Source: Lutraria lutraria
Lineage: Eukaryota; Mollusca; Bivalvia; Venerida; Mactridae
Assembly (NCBI GenBank): GCA_964023205.1
Contig: OZ026847.1
Coordinates: 34,723,913 to 34,787,912 of the forward strand
Length of the DNA: 64,000 nt
Direction: 5' to 3'
This document shows, piece after piece, positions 25,431 to 37,500 of the stretch (position 1 is its first letter; every line of letters begins with the position of its first letter). The translations under genes and the position numbers were made by a program. The notes below the pieces were generated by a model that was not told the DNA's origin, did not search any database, and saw nothing but the letters and a program-made list of their open reading frames with translations.

Positions 25431-26624
25431 TCAAAAGATGATTATAACAGAAACCCCGGAAAGTTACATTTTTAGAATACTTAATGTACGAGAGGTATTC
25501 AACTTATAATTGGACAGAATAGAAAATGTTGTAAAATAGTTTTTTTCACATTTTATTGCAACTAATGCTCAATTCGAGATCAATGACAATCGTAGATTAT
25601 TCTACAACATTCAGACCATGATTCCAATATCTTAATTATGGTTTTCTGTCCCAGTTTCTTCCACTCGTTCTTAAGCATATACAAATGTACATAATTATAT
25701 ATATGTTTAAGTCCTATTAATGCGTTGATGTTCCGTTTCAATTAAAGTCGTTTTAAGATACCCCGGAACCCAAAGTCCATTGGTGCCTCATCAGGGGACT
25801 CAAATACCCTTTCTACATGAGTTATATACAAAATGTACTTAACATTGTGCTATTTAAGGTACACAAGTATATCTGTTTTGCAGTGTGACTTGATGCCGAG
25901 TTCTAATGGAACCCAACAACAACTCGCCACACTTTAAATAAGGACTTGCCACAAAGTAATAACGACTCGCCACAGAACCTGAAATGTGTTTTAAAGCATA
26001 TTACATGCACTTACTTATTTTTAGAGATATTTTATAATACTTATTTTTTTTTAGGGTTCTGTATGTTAAATGTTATGAAGGATTTTCTCTATTCATTTAG
26101 TCCGCTCAAATTTGAACATATCCCCCTCAACAACATTATCAATTTTCGGCCTAACCATATTGAATGAACGAATTGTTGGTAAATGTGTATAAAGAATGTA
26201 TATTAATGCATAGTGTACTGTAGAAAACGGATATTTTGATTTTATTGCGAAATCACGGAAATATAGTAGGCCTATCATTGTTTGCGTTGTTTGTAAAATA
26301 ACGTCTACAACTGTAAGCGTACAAAAATCACGGAATCGAGTGCCTATGACAGTGATAAGAACGTTTCGTCACTGCCATCATTGTCGTAAGTTACCATTTA
26401 CTCTTCATCTCATTTAATCGTCAGTCGGAACTCCTCGGGATTTGTCTAAAGAAAAGTGCATCTTGTAAACGAATGCCTCGTGTTGCTTTGTCGTTATATG
26501 CGATCTCGATATTTTCTTGTCGGAAGGTAATTTGATAACTTATCACTATAAGATTGATCAATTGCATTTGATTTCATAATATTTATGATAATTTACTAAG
26601 ATTGACTCATAAAAACAAAAGATA

Positions 26625-27485
26625 GTTTCTGGTCGCTTCCTGGCGCTTTTGAAGCTTCTTGACACTTCTTGAGCTTTCCTGTCACTACTTGACGTTTCCT
26701 GACTCTTCTTGACGCCTCCCGATGCTACCTGACACTTCCTGACGCTTCCTGGCACTTCTTGACGCTTCCTGAGCTTTCCTGACGCTACTTGACGCTCTCT
26801 GACGTTTCCTGACGCTTCTTGAAACCTCCCGATGTTTCCTGACATTTCCTTGCGCTTCTTGAAGCTTCCTGACGCTTCTTGGGCTTTCCTGACGCTACTT
26901 GACGCTTCGTGACATTTACTGATGCTTCCTGGCGCTTCATGCCTATTCCTGACGCTTCTTGACTCTTTCTGACGTTTCCTTGACGCCTTTTTAGCTTTCC
27001 TGACGCTACTTGACGCTTCTTGACGCTTCCCGACGCTTCTTGACGCTTCCTGATGCTTCCTGACACTTCCTGGTGCTTCTTGGGCTTTCCTGACGCTGCT
27101 TGACGCTTCCTGACGCTTATTGACGCTTCCTGATGTTTCCTGACACTTCCTGATGCTTCTTGAGCTTTCCTGACGCTTCCTGACGCTTCTTGACGCTTCC
27201 TGATGCTTCCTTACGCTTCTTGGGCTTTCCTGACGCTTCTTGACGCTTCCTGAGCTTTCCTGACGCTACTTGACGCTTTCTGACGTTTCCTGACGCTACT
27301 TGACGCTTCTTGACGCCTCCTGATGCTTCCCGACATTTCCTGACGCTTCCTGGCGCTTCTTGAAGCTTCCTGACGCTTCTTGGGCTTTCCTGACGCTACT
27401 TGATGCTTCGTGACGTTTACTGATGCTTCCTGGCGCTTCCTGCCTATTCCTGACGCTTCTTGACGCTTCCTGACTCTACTTGTCG
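26625..27485. repeat. Minisatellite of TGACGCTTCC/T units
   Basis: About 860 bp of degenerate 10-12 bp units (tgacgcttcc, tgacgcttct, tgagctttcc, tgacgctact). A longer order of roughly 110-130 bp is suggested by recurring 'tgggctttcctgacgctacttgacgct' blocks. ORFs within it are artefacts. Confidence 0.88.
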
Positions 27486-28536
27486 CTAAATAGGGAGACC
27501 CTGAACAAGTAGTGACCAGAAACGCATAACCAAAACTTTAAGTTTGTAACCCTACGCTTATGTACGAGGCATTTTTCTCAGTTACGGAAATGCTCGATTA
27601 GCTATGATTACTTAATCATAGAAAAAGATGGTTTCTGTGCTGACAGCAATAGTGGTTCTGGTGAAAAAGCAACAGTTGCGTTCTGAGATGAGTTGTGAAC
27701 ACAGTCGGTACCACTCGGCTTCTCACTTACGGAAATTCCCGAGTAGTTACGATTGTTGTAAACGCTGAACAATTTTATTATCCTGGGGAATTATGTAATC
27801 TATAAAACCATTGATTTTGTCGTATCGCTGTTATGAAGCATAAATATTTCATTTGTATTCAATTAGATTTTTCATTAATAATAAAATGAATATTTTCGTA
27901 TCGTGGATTAAAATCTAAGTGATCAAAGAATGATACAAGTATTATGTATTACGTTTGTGCTGGTTTTAACCAATCAATAAGACTTGAAATATATTTGAAC
28001 AACAAAGCTTTGTTTGTACGTGTCCTCATCTGAGCGATTCCACAGCCATTTGTTTACGTATTATTTGCGAAATTTCCGGTGAATGGAATATTGTGACTTC
28101 TGACTCCGCTCTGCTCCGTATACGTAATAGCAATCGTCGAGTATTTCCGTAACATTTCGTTAAATGCTGCACTTACTAGTCTAAGCTCATTGGACGATAT
28201 TGTTATAGACTGTCATCAACGGTATTGGGTCCAGAAGTTAACATACCAGCAGACATTATTTGACTTTTCGCAGGTTACGGAAATTTTCGATTTTTCACGA
28301 GTGTGTTGTCGGAAAGAGTAAAACAAACACTTTCAGGCAGAGAAATAATTTCCCTGAAATTGGATAATTGTTTCAACACCCTTGTGTCCAATACTCATAA
28401 AACCTCGTTAATATCTAAATTATTTATTTGCATATAGCTTTCATGCATGTTGTAATGATTCGTGAGTGACACAAACGTCATTTGTTTGTTGCACGTGGAA
28501 ACTATTAAGTATTCATACATATGTGCTGCTGACACA

Positions 28537-31500
28537 ATGGCGCGGAGTGTAGCTTTTTACGGGATATTTATAAAAGTGGCATTTCTTCTTCAAACAACAA
28601 CTGCAATTAACATGTAAGCATATTTTGCTTAATATCTTTAAAGGTAGATCTTGTAAATGTATTTTTTTATTTCTGTATGTAAAAATACGTACATGTGTGT
28701 CATGAACTGAACTTAGAAATCAGCTGATCTTGTATGAATGTAAACTTAGTATTTTTATTTTTAACGTTTATGGATTTCGATCGAAAGTTATCATCCTTGT
28801 CAAACCACATTATCTCCCTTTGAAAATATGAGTCTTACGAGCTAAGTCAAAGTAGTTGAGATTTGCAATACCCCGCATGGTTCCATTTAAGATTTTACCA
28901 CAAGGCATCATATCCATCAGAATGGATCCAACGGATGATTTTGACGTTATTTTAGAAGTCTCGCGACTTTTTGTACCAGATATGTTTATAACGTGTTCAT
29001 GATAAAAAGAAATAAAAATTCTTCCTATGCATAACATGGCGATGTTATAACCAAACCAAATTTTATGCGGACCATAGTACATGTACTACGTATTTGTATA
29101 TCCGCCATGCAGTTGCTTAACTAGTCCCCGTTTCATGTTGCAGTGCAAGTCCATGTAAGTTCAGTTTCCATGAGTACTTTCAGTACTTTGATATATATTT
29201 TAGGTCTACGATACTGGATGATATGTTCCGTCATTACGATCAGAGAATTCCACCTCGACATGACCAGCGTATGTATAAAGAATCATTTAAAACCTTTACG
29301 CACTATTTTCTCGGTATTAAAGCAGAAAGAATACAAGTAAAGAATACACATGTCTGTCAAATCTATCATCATTCTTTTGTAACTCGGATTCAATTTCATA
29401 AATGTATTTCCATAAAATCACACCAGAGCACGTCCGCACCACGCTCGCAAGGTTCCCTTCACGTCCTGAACATTTTGATGGACGTAGCGGGCACGGGGTT
29501 AAACTCGAAACAGATTATTCACCCAGGTTCTCACTGCGTCCTTACAACGTCTTTGCCAGATTCTCACTGCGTCTATCACATTCCCAGTAAGTTCATTACA
29601 TGTGCAGCTTCCCGTTGGATGTCTTCTTTCTGCTCATAGCCATGCACTTACACAACATAATCTAGGTTGCTTCATGTTCCTTTTTCTTCTATTTTCCTTT
29701 CATATTCAGAAAATGGCAATTTGAGCATCCAAAATGGCTTGCTGTCCTGGTACAGTAACAAATTGCAATCATTTTTAACATATATTTGACCGGAAATGAA
29801 AGAATGGGGTATGAGTCCAGTATCTATACCAACTGCTCAGAACCTGACAGGAACGTACTGGTCACCTGTTGCAAATGTACTAAAGACGTGACGGAGCTAA
29901 ATTACAACCTAGAGCAGTCTTCTGTAGCGTGATATGGACGTACTATGGTCTTAGCATACACCTGGTTGAGACGTAGTGAGAACTTCACTGACGTAACAAA
30001 AGCGTAGTAACAACCCAGTGACAACGCGATGAAAATCGCTTGCTGTCTTTTCAAGTCCGCACCACGCTTCTTCTGCGTCAATGAAGTTCCAACTAGGTTT
30101 TTGTCACGTCCCTGTTACGTTCTTACTACGTAAGCCCTGCGTTCCAATTTGACCACGTCCCCGCCACGTTATTTTTTGACATGTCAAAAGTCCCACCACG
30201 TCCTCGATGACCATACCACGCTTGAACCGGTTCCTACTGCGTCCTCATCACGTTAATCAGGTTCTCGCCACGTCCTGTCTGGACGTGGTGGACGTAGTGC
30301 GAACGTGGCCCTAGTGTGATGCGGTAAACTTAGTGATGATGATCTGTAAACTTACTAGGCCTGAGAGTAGTATAAGGCGATACCCTGGCACCCATGCCCT
30401 CTGGCACCAATGCCTTCTGGCACCCATACCTCCTGGCACCATATAGAATATAGAGTAAATAGAGTAAGGTCGGTGCCAGAAGTTTTACAAAATGGGGACA
30501 AATGAGGACAAATTGTGACAAATTAGGACAAATTGTGACAAATTGGAAATCAATATTTTCAAAATAATTTTAGGAATCTTCTGTGTGTGTATAGACTTAG
30601 ACAATGAGAGAATTTTCTTTCGAAAAGACATGGTGGCCCTGAAAAGGGCCGTTGGTGGCCCTGAAAAGGGCCGTTGATAGTTGTCTATGTTGACTGATCT
30701 GGTTGGGTACATAGTTCGCATTGGCAGTCTGGTGGGGGATAGCAGAGCCTGCATGTTGGATCCCCACAGGACCATTCCTGTTCTGGTGGTTGTTCCGTGT
30801 ACTCAACTTGAGCGGTAGAGCGCCAATGCTCTTCTTCTTGTTGTTGTTCCCGTTGTCTATTTGCCGTTCGTTCCCGAGCATCTCGCTGCCTTTCTCTGAC
30901 TTGATCTCGAAATTGCTCTCGCATTTGAGATAATTTGAGATGAAATCGATTGGTTTCAATGGTATTCAAAGTCTCACCAATAGTTTGAAGATCACGTTCC
31001 CTTTTTCTAACAATGCTAGCCGCTAAGCGACTGATTGAACGCCATACCCTGCTCTGTTTTTCAGTCAGTTGTTTTGCTGTTTTGAGTTCATTGAATAAAG
31101 CCTCCATCTTGAGCGTTTGAGTTCTCAGAATGAAATGAGGCATTGTAAGTATTGTATGGTCCACTCTCGTGGTTGGATGACGTCATATTGCTTGGATGAC
31201 GTCACCCTAGGGCGTCACGCGCCGATGCATGTGCGGAGCTTGATTTTTATGAACTTAGAAAAAAGACAACAGACACCTAGTTTCAGTTTTTCTAAACTTT
31301 TATTTTTGTAACAAGAAACAGTAACATGAAACAGTAACATTGTTTACATTTAATGATCACCATAAAGAGTTGTATTTCTATGTATGATACTATGATACAA
31401 ACGTCTGTGACCTTCTGGTCTAGAGTTACGTTGAGCAAAACACTTTTGTCCACATTTATTCACATATTGAGCATGCATGTAATAAGTACCATAATATTGT

Positions 31501-34500
31501 TGAAACCAATGCGTCACATAAGTGTCATTTTTTCCATACATGTCCGGTTTGAATCGGGTTAACAGTATCTGGTTCAAGTCACATTCACGTGAGATAAAAT
31601 CCAAAGCGAATAGACAATACACACCACACACCGGTAACATATCGCCTTGTATTCTCATGGCATTCCACAGATAAGTTTTGTTGGCATGTTTTTTCACAAA
31701 GGATAGAATCTCTTCGAAAGGTGGTAATCCGTAGGAATCAAAGTACACTGCTTTATTGTCTTTTAAATAAAGAGCCACCCAGTGTTCTCCAGGTTGATTC
31801 CCGTTATGGGTATTCACAATATAGGCTTTCACGTCATGCGGTTTCTCTGAAGGTAATTGATCTTTAGCACAAACACGTGCACGTAGTGGTTTTAATAACG
31901 GTGAATGATCTAATAGGTATTGTAGTTCATTCGTCTCCATAATGCCAATTTCTGTTGACACGTTCAGCCCAAACACTGATCCATTGATCTATGAACTGAT
32001 TCTGAGTGAGTTCTTCTTTAAATTGAATCCATAATCGACACGCGTCTCCTTTTTCACTATCGGTCAAGGTCACTAATTCAGGATACCACTTTTCCATGAC
32101 CTTGAACACGTCCAAACGTTGAATCGCTTTTTGAATGTAAAGTTCTGTCCACTCTTCCGTATTCGTGTATAAGCAGAGGACATGTTGTACTTGACTAGGA
32201 TGATTCACTCGACAACCATAACAGTCTTTATGCACTTGATTATAAATTAAAGATTGGAGTGCTTCTGTGACGTGATGATTCAAGCACTCTTGTAAAAAGT
32301 CCGTCTTTGAACTTGTACAACAAGGATACGCCAATAACTTCATTTCGTAATCTTGTCCTTTTTCCAGGTGTTCAATATCCATGTCTTCCATCTTAATAAT
32401 CTAGAAGTACTTCTCTGAATTGATTGATTTCAATTTGATTGTCGTATTCCGCAAATACAATCACGTTGATGGCTTGTGCAAGTGCTGTTCCAAAGTGAAA
32501 TTCCAATCTCAGATTGCCCGTTTTTATAGGATGGAGTTGACCTTCCTCGCAACCTTGATCTGCTGTCAAGTCCAACCCCCAGAGTGTGTATCCGTTCCGA
32601 TAATCATTCATGCTCAATCCAAATGAACGATTGAGACCAAGAGCTCCTGTCGCTTGATAGAGTGACATGTAGGATCTTAGAACTTCTCCCGTTTCAAAAT
32701 TGGGTTGAAACGCTTTGTTATGAATACTTTTTCCGTCAATGCTGACTTCTAGATGATTCAGTGTAAAATGACGGAACTCAAAGGGGTTGGTAGCCATGTC
32801 TCCATTCATGTCTCCATTTCTTACCATACCGATGATAAGCCGTTTTGGCAATTGACCTTGAAATAAATGATCTTCAATCTTGGATCGTTGACCGTTAGGA
32901 ATCGTAAATGTTTTTACTTCAGTTCGTCGGATGGGGATTTTCATGTTATGTTGAGCAATCTGTTGATTGAGTTGATTGGCTACCACTGGCAGTAAATCTA
33001 CTGTTCTTACATTAAATCCTGCTTCTAGAAACTTGATTTTAGCCGGTGAAGTACTCATGAGACAGAATTGAGGTGACGCTTTGTTTAGTCTTAAGCGTAT
33101 TTCCATACCATTGGGTAAATATTTATCTTGCATCATCAGATCCAAATGAAGCCGTCCACATAGTTCCACCACACAACTTTGATGGACACGAGCACGTCTC
33201 TTACCATAGCCCTTGTTATTCCCGTCATGTACTTTTTCGAGCATATGACCAGCGGTGTCTTCAGCCCATAACTCTAGCGCCTGAAGCTGAGTGTCTTTAC
33301 AGCTTGAGGTGAAGGAGAGTAAATTTTCTATGTATGCCCGATAGCCATACGTGTCCGCATTGCTGGTGATCAGTTTATTATTCAGATACACATCAATGCT
33401 TGAGAACATGCTGTGAAAGAAATTGTTGACGGTAGCAATTTCACTGTCGGCCGCTAGGTCTGTACCATCTGACTGTATAATTTTGAGTTTTAGGTACAGG
33501 TAAGATTGATTCAGATCTGTCCATTTTTCTGTCTGTGCAGGAATCACAAATTCAATCGGAGCATTATTGTCCAGGGCAGAAATGGGATAATGCTCAGTCC
33601 ATTGACCTTCTTGCATGGCTGTCATGGTAGGTGGCACAACAGACACATCCAACTCTGTCTTACTACATTCACAGGAACCGTGTTGCATCATGATTAATCG
33701 AAAATATCAAGAGGTCTGGCCTGCTTAACTCGGCGATGATGAAGTTTCGAATGAGGTCTTTTCTTGACTGGTTTGCTCTTTATACGTCTTTTAGGGCTGG
33801 CCACGGCACGTAGTAAGGATTCACCCACATCTTTTAATACAGAGGCTCCACGTTTTCGTATTACTTGTTTAACGTTTGATCCTGTCAAGATATCTTTCAT
33901 AGCGGCTTTTCCTTGCTGGAGTCCTTCTTTTTTCAAGGTGTGAACTCCAGATTTCACAAATGGATTTAGTAAAGGCATAATTCTTTTCATGGCTTTCTTA
34001 AACATGGATCCAAGTCCGTGTCCATATTGTCGAGGTTGACCTTGGTAAGTAGGTATCATTGTCTTTGACGTAGGTGTAGTTTCACCATAGACTTCCCATG
34101 AATAAACTGAATAGACTGGCCAGTGTCACCCCTTATATGGATAGTGATGGTGTCAAAGTCGGCTTTAGCCAGTGGTACATAGTGTAAATTCAAGAACTCG
34201 AAATGAATATGAGGGTTAGTTCCTGCTTTCGTTCTCGGATCAAATGGAGCTACACGTAAGATGGGGGCTTCTATGTTTCCCAAATAGGTATAAGACGCAA
34301 GGTCGGAATAAACAAACAAATGATTATGACCCATGTTAATATCTACGCCATGAGGAAACGGTTCCGGAGTGTCTTTAAAAAAGATGGTCGAAGAACTATC
34401 AGGGGCTCCACCCAGTTTAATAAACATGTGAGGATGAAACTGAATGCCTAGTTGATCCGAACTGTCCAGTTTTGCGCGTTTACTTTGTCCTGAAAAACCC

Positions 34501-37500
34501 ATGGTAAATCGAAGGCCTTTCTGTCTAAATATTTTACCTAATTGATCTTTCACGGTAAAGTCAATCGTCTCGATCAAATGTTGGGGTGTGACATAAGTTC
34601 CTATAGGAATACAAAGTCGTACACCTTTTTCTTCTTTATTGGGGAGAGTACAATAGGTCTCAAAGTTTTCTAAGGCCTTACCCAGGACAGGATCATGTGT
34701 GACAATGTAGAAATGTCGCTCTTCTTCAGTGACATTAATGACCTGACTAGGAACAATCATTTCCACTAAGGCAATTTCCCAGTCTTGTTTATTGAGATGG
34801 ATGGGTTTTGCCAGTTTGGTACGAAAACAACATTGCGTATTGTCTTGGAATAAATCCATAGAGCTATCACTCATGAGTGTTATGTAAAACGAACTCATGT
34901 TGATTTAGGTTTATTGAATTTCAAGGAGGGATTCGGTAGAATATAACCTAGAGAACTACTTAAAAGCAGAAGCCACAATTCCCGATCGGGTCGTTGAAAA
35001 CACAAATTAAATAGCGATACGGTAATAATAATAAATACCACTACAATTTGTGACAAAAAAGTGACCTTATTTTTGGGTTCACACAATTTGGTTTGCTCTG
35101 AGGCAGTCACTACCACACTGGCCGTATCGGTTTGAGACATGATGTATTTATTAACAAACTTCAAACGAGATGGGATTCGGGAATCCAACTGTCAAATTTC
35201 GAAGGATAACCTTTCCAATGTACTTTAATTTCTCGTCTTCCGTCTACCTTACTCTGGCGATGTGCGAGCACTGATTCAATTTCATAGATAGCATCATCTT
35301 TTATAACCTGTACTTCAGAGAAATAAAACGAACCCAAAATGGGTTCTCCGTCTAAATCAGTCAATTTCACAGTAGCAGGAGAGGTCTTTTTGACTTGGAT
35401 CACTTTAAACAGTTCAGTGGTCCAGTTGGGTAGATAACCTTTATCAAATGTACGTTTTGTTTTATTGATACGAACAATATCTCCCACATGAAGGGTCGTC
35501 GACGCTTTTTTTCTTGATTTTCCATACAAGGTCAAGGCCACTTGAGATTCGTTATTCTCATTTACGGATACGGGTGCCATTTGTATACTACGATGAACAC
35601 GATGATTATAGGCATGCACGAGATCAGGCAATACCTGAATATACCTTCGTGTTTTATGATGCGTAAAGTATTTCCACATGCGTGATTTTAAGGTCCGTTG
35701 AAAACGTTCCACTATACTAGCCTTCGTTTCTGGGTTTTCAGTCGTAAAATAATGAATCCCTACTTTGTCTAAAAACTGTTGAAACCTTTGATTCTTGAAT
35801 TCTGTTCCTTTATCGGTTTGCAACGCTTTAGGTTGTCTCGTTTTAAGAATAGAGCGAAACGCTTCCACCAATGTGAGCCCCGTTTTATCCTTGAGGGGAA
35901 CGACCCAAGCATATTTTGAAAACACGTCAATAACACACAACAAATATCGATAAGGGGTGTTGTACTGAGCCAGGGATTGCATGTCTGCCAAATCAGCTTG
36001 CCATTGATGATCAATACCACCCACAATCGTTTTCCGTCTCGAGAATGCCCTACGGATAGGTTTGTGCAGGGTATAGGTCTTTTGTCCCTTCAACCAGGAT
36101 CGCACTTGACTTGGCGTAATGGATTTCAGTTGAGTTCGAGCTGCTGTAGTAAGACGTTCTACCCCACCAAAACCAGCCGGATGATGGGGATCATAATAAA
36201 TCTGATGTAACAGACTGTCTACCTTTTTGTTCATGTTGTCTAGTAGGCTTCCCACTTAGGTTCTGCTTTCATCTGTTTGACAGGTTTACTTATAGGTTCT
36301 GCTTTCATCTGTTTGGCAGGTTTACTTATAGGTTCTGCTTTCATCCGTGGAGGTGAACGAGACTCAACAAAACTATCAAATTCATCATCTTCCTCCGAAT
36401 CGTCTGCTTTTTGCATCCATGACCATCTCCGTTTATTTCCTATCACTTCTTGTGGTACATTGACATCTCTTAGTCCACTAGAAAACTGTTCCCATCCTCT
36501 AGGCTCCGACCCTTTTCTATGACGTATGACATCATTGACCAAATCAATAATGTTGGATCCTTGTATTGGTTTTCCATGATATTCCAACATCCCATGATCA
36601 TTCCATGACATGTGGGGATGATTTTGTAGAAAGTGTAATAAAAGCTGAGTTTTTCGACGCATGGTAGTAGGAATACTTTCAAGAATCCGATCCGTCAATG
36701 TAGCAGGAGCCGCTTGTGCCCCTTGTGCACCTTGAGCAGCTGGAACAACCGGTGCAGCCGGTGCAACTGGTGCAGCCAGAGTAGCCGGTTCACGTGCTTT
36801 TTGATGAGACAGTTGAAACTTTTGCAAGACTTGCCCATAGTGTTGTGCTTTTTCTGATTCAGACAACGATTCATTTTGTAATACGTCTCCCATTTGTTTC
36901 TGTAAATCGGATGTTTGACTGACTTGAGGGGGAGGAGGTAAACGTGGTCGTTGTTCTGTTTTCCATCGATTCATCTCTTCTAGCATTTTGAACGGGACGA
37001 TAGCCATTTTCTTCATAGCTTTTTCACCAGTGTGGCAACACCTCCACTGAGTGCTCCTGCAGCAACAGCTTTAGCAATGATTGGAGCAAGAGCTAGTAAT
37101 GGAAATAATCCTCCTTTTTGATTCAACACACGTTTCTTTTTTTGAATGGATACTCTTTTATCTGCTAAAGTGCGGAGATGTTGACGCTTGGACTTCAACC
37201 TTTGCTTTTGAGAGGGGGATAAGGCAACATTGCCTTTTAAAACATTCTGACAGCATTCTGCCACACATTGAATCATTTCTTTAGATGCTCCATGTATCAT
37301 CTTTCTTCTTAACCCATCTGGGGCTTGAGTTAAACCCAAAACCAGATGTCCGTATTTATGCAGGAGTGGTCTCTTTGGTGCCATTATGTCAAATAATACC
37401 TGTTTTTACTTCTTCACAGCTTTTATACTAAAGCATCAAAGGCTTGTCTTGAAGCTTGATTCATAGGGCCCTGTCTCATCAGGTGAATACGATGTCTCAA

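Larger units (their letters stand above)
20794..28536. other. Intergenic region between zinc-finger gene and receptor gene
   Basis: No exon was supported. It contains a tRNA-like SINE (22070-22200), a TTAA-flanked fold-back element (22225-23374), a 'tatgccccc' repeat (24122-24545), a GAT-rich microsatellite (25285-25430) and a GACGCTTCC minisatellite (26625-27485). The stretch 20890-21180 repeats 'gtctggtaaa/ggtcca' phrases that also appear near 14600-14700. Confidence 0.5.

Noticed and set aside
25228..25475. Ser-rich and Met-rich ORFs
   Set aside because: Products of the GAT microsatellite.
26558..27066. Minus-strand ORFs of about 95 residues rich in Arg/Gln/Ser
   Set aside because: Read-through of the GACGCTTCC minisatellite.
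29143..29340. ORF beginning MQVHVSSVSM, similar to a receptor beta-strand
   Set aside because: It precedes exon 2, is in the wrong order, and the true strand segment is exon 3 at 48156 with correct phases.
30330..30959. ORFs within the left terminal repeat
   Set aside because: They overlap the inverted repeat and the leftmost gene in other frames; composition is repeat-derived.
31941..31976. GTG-initiated extension of the protease
   Set aside because: An ATG at 31940 gives the usual family length; the same reasoning moved the integrase, membrane protein and leftmost gene starts to ATG.
37467..37478. Extra 'agggccct' palindrome as another stem-loop
   Set aside because: No four-base loop, no AAC/ACCA flanks, and inside a coding region.
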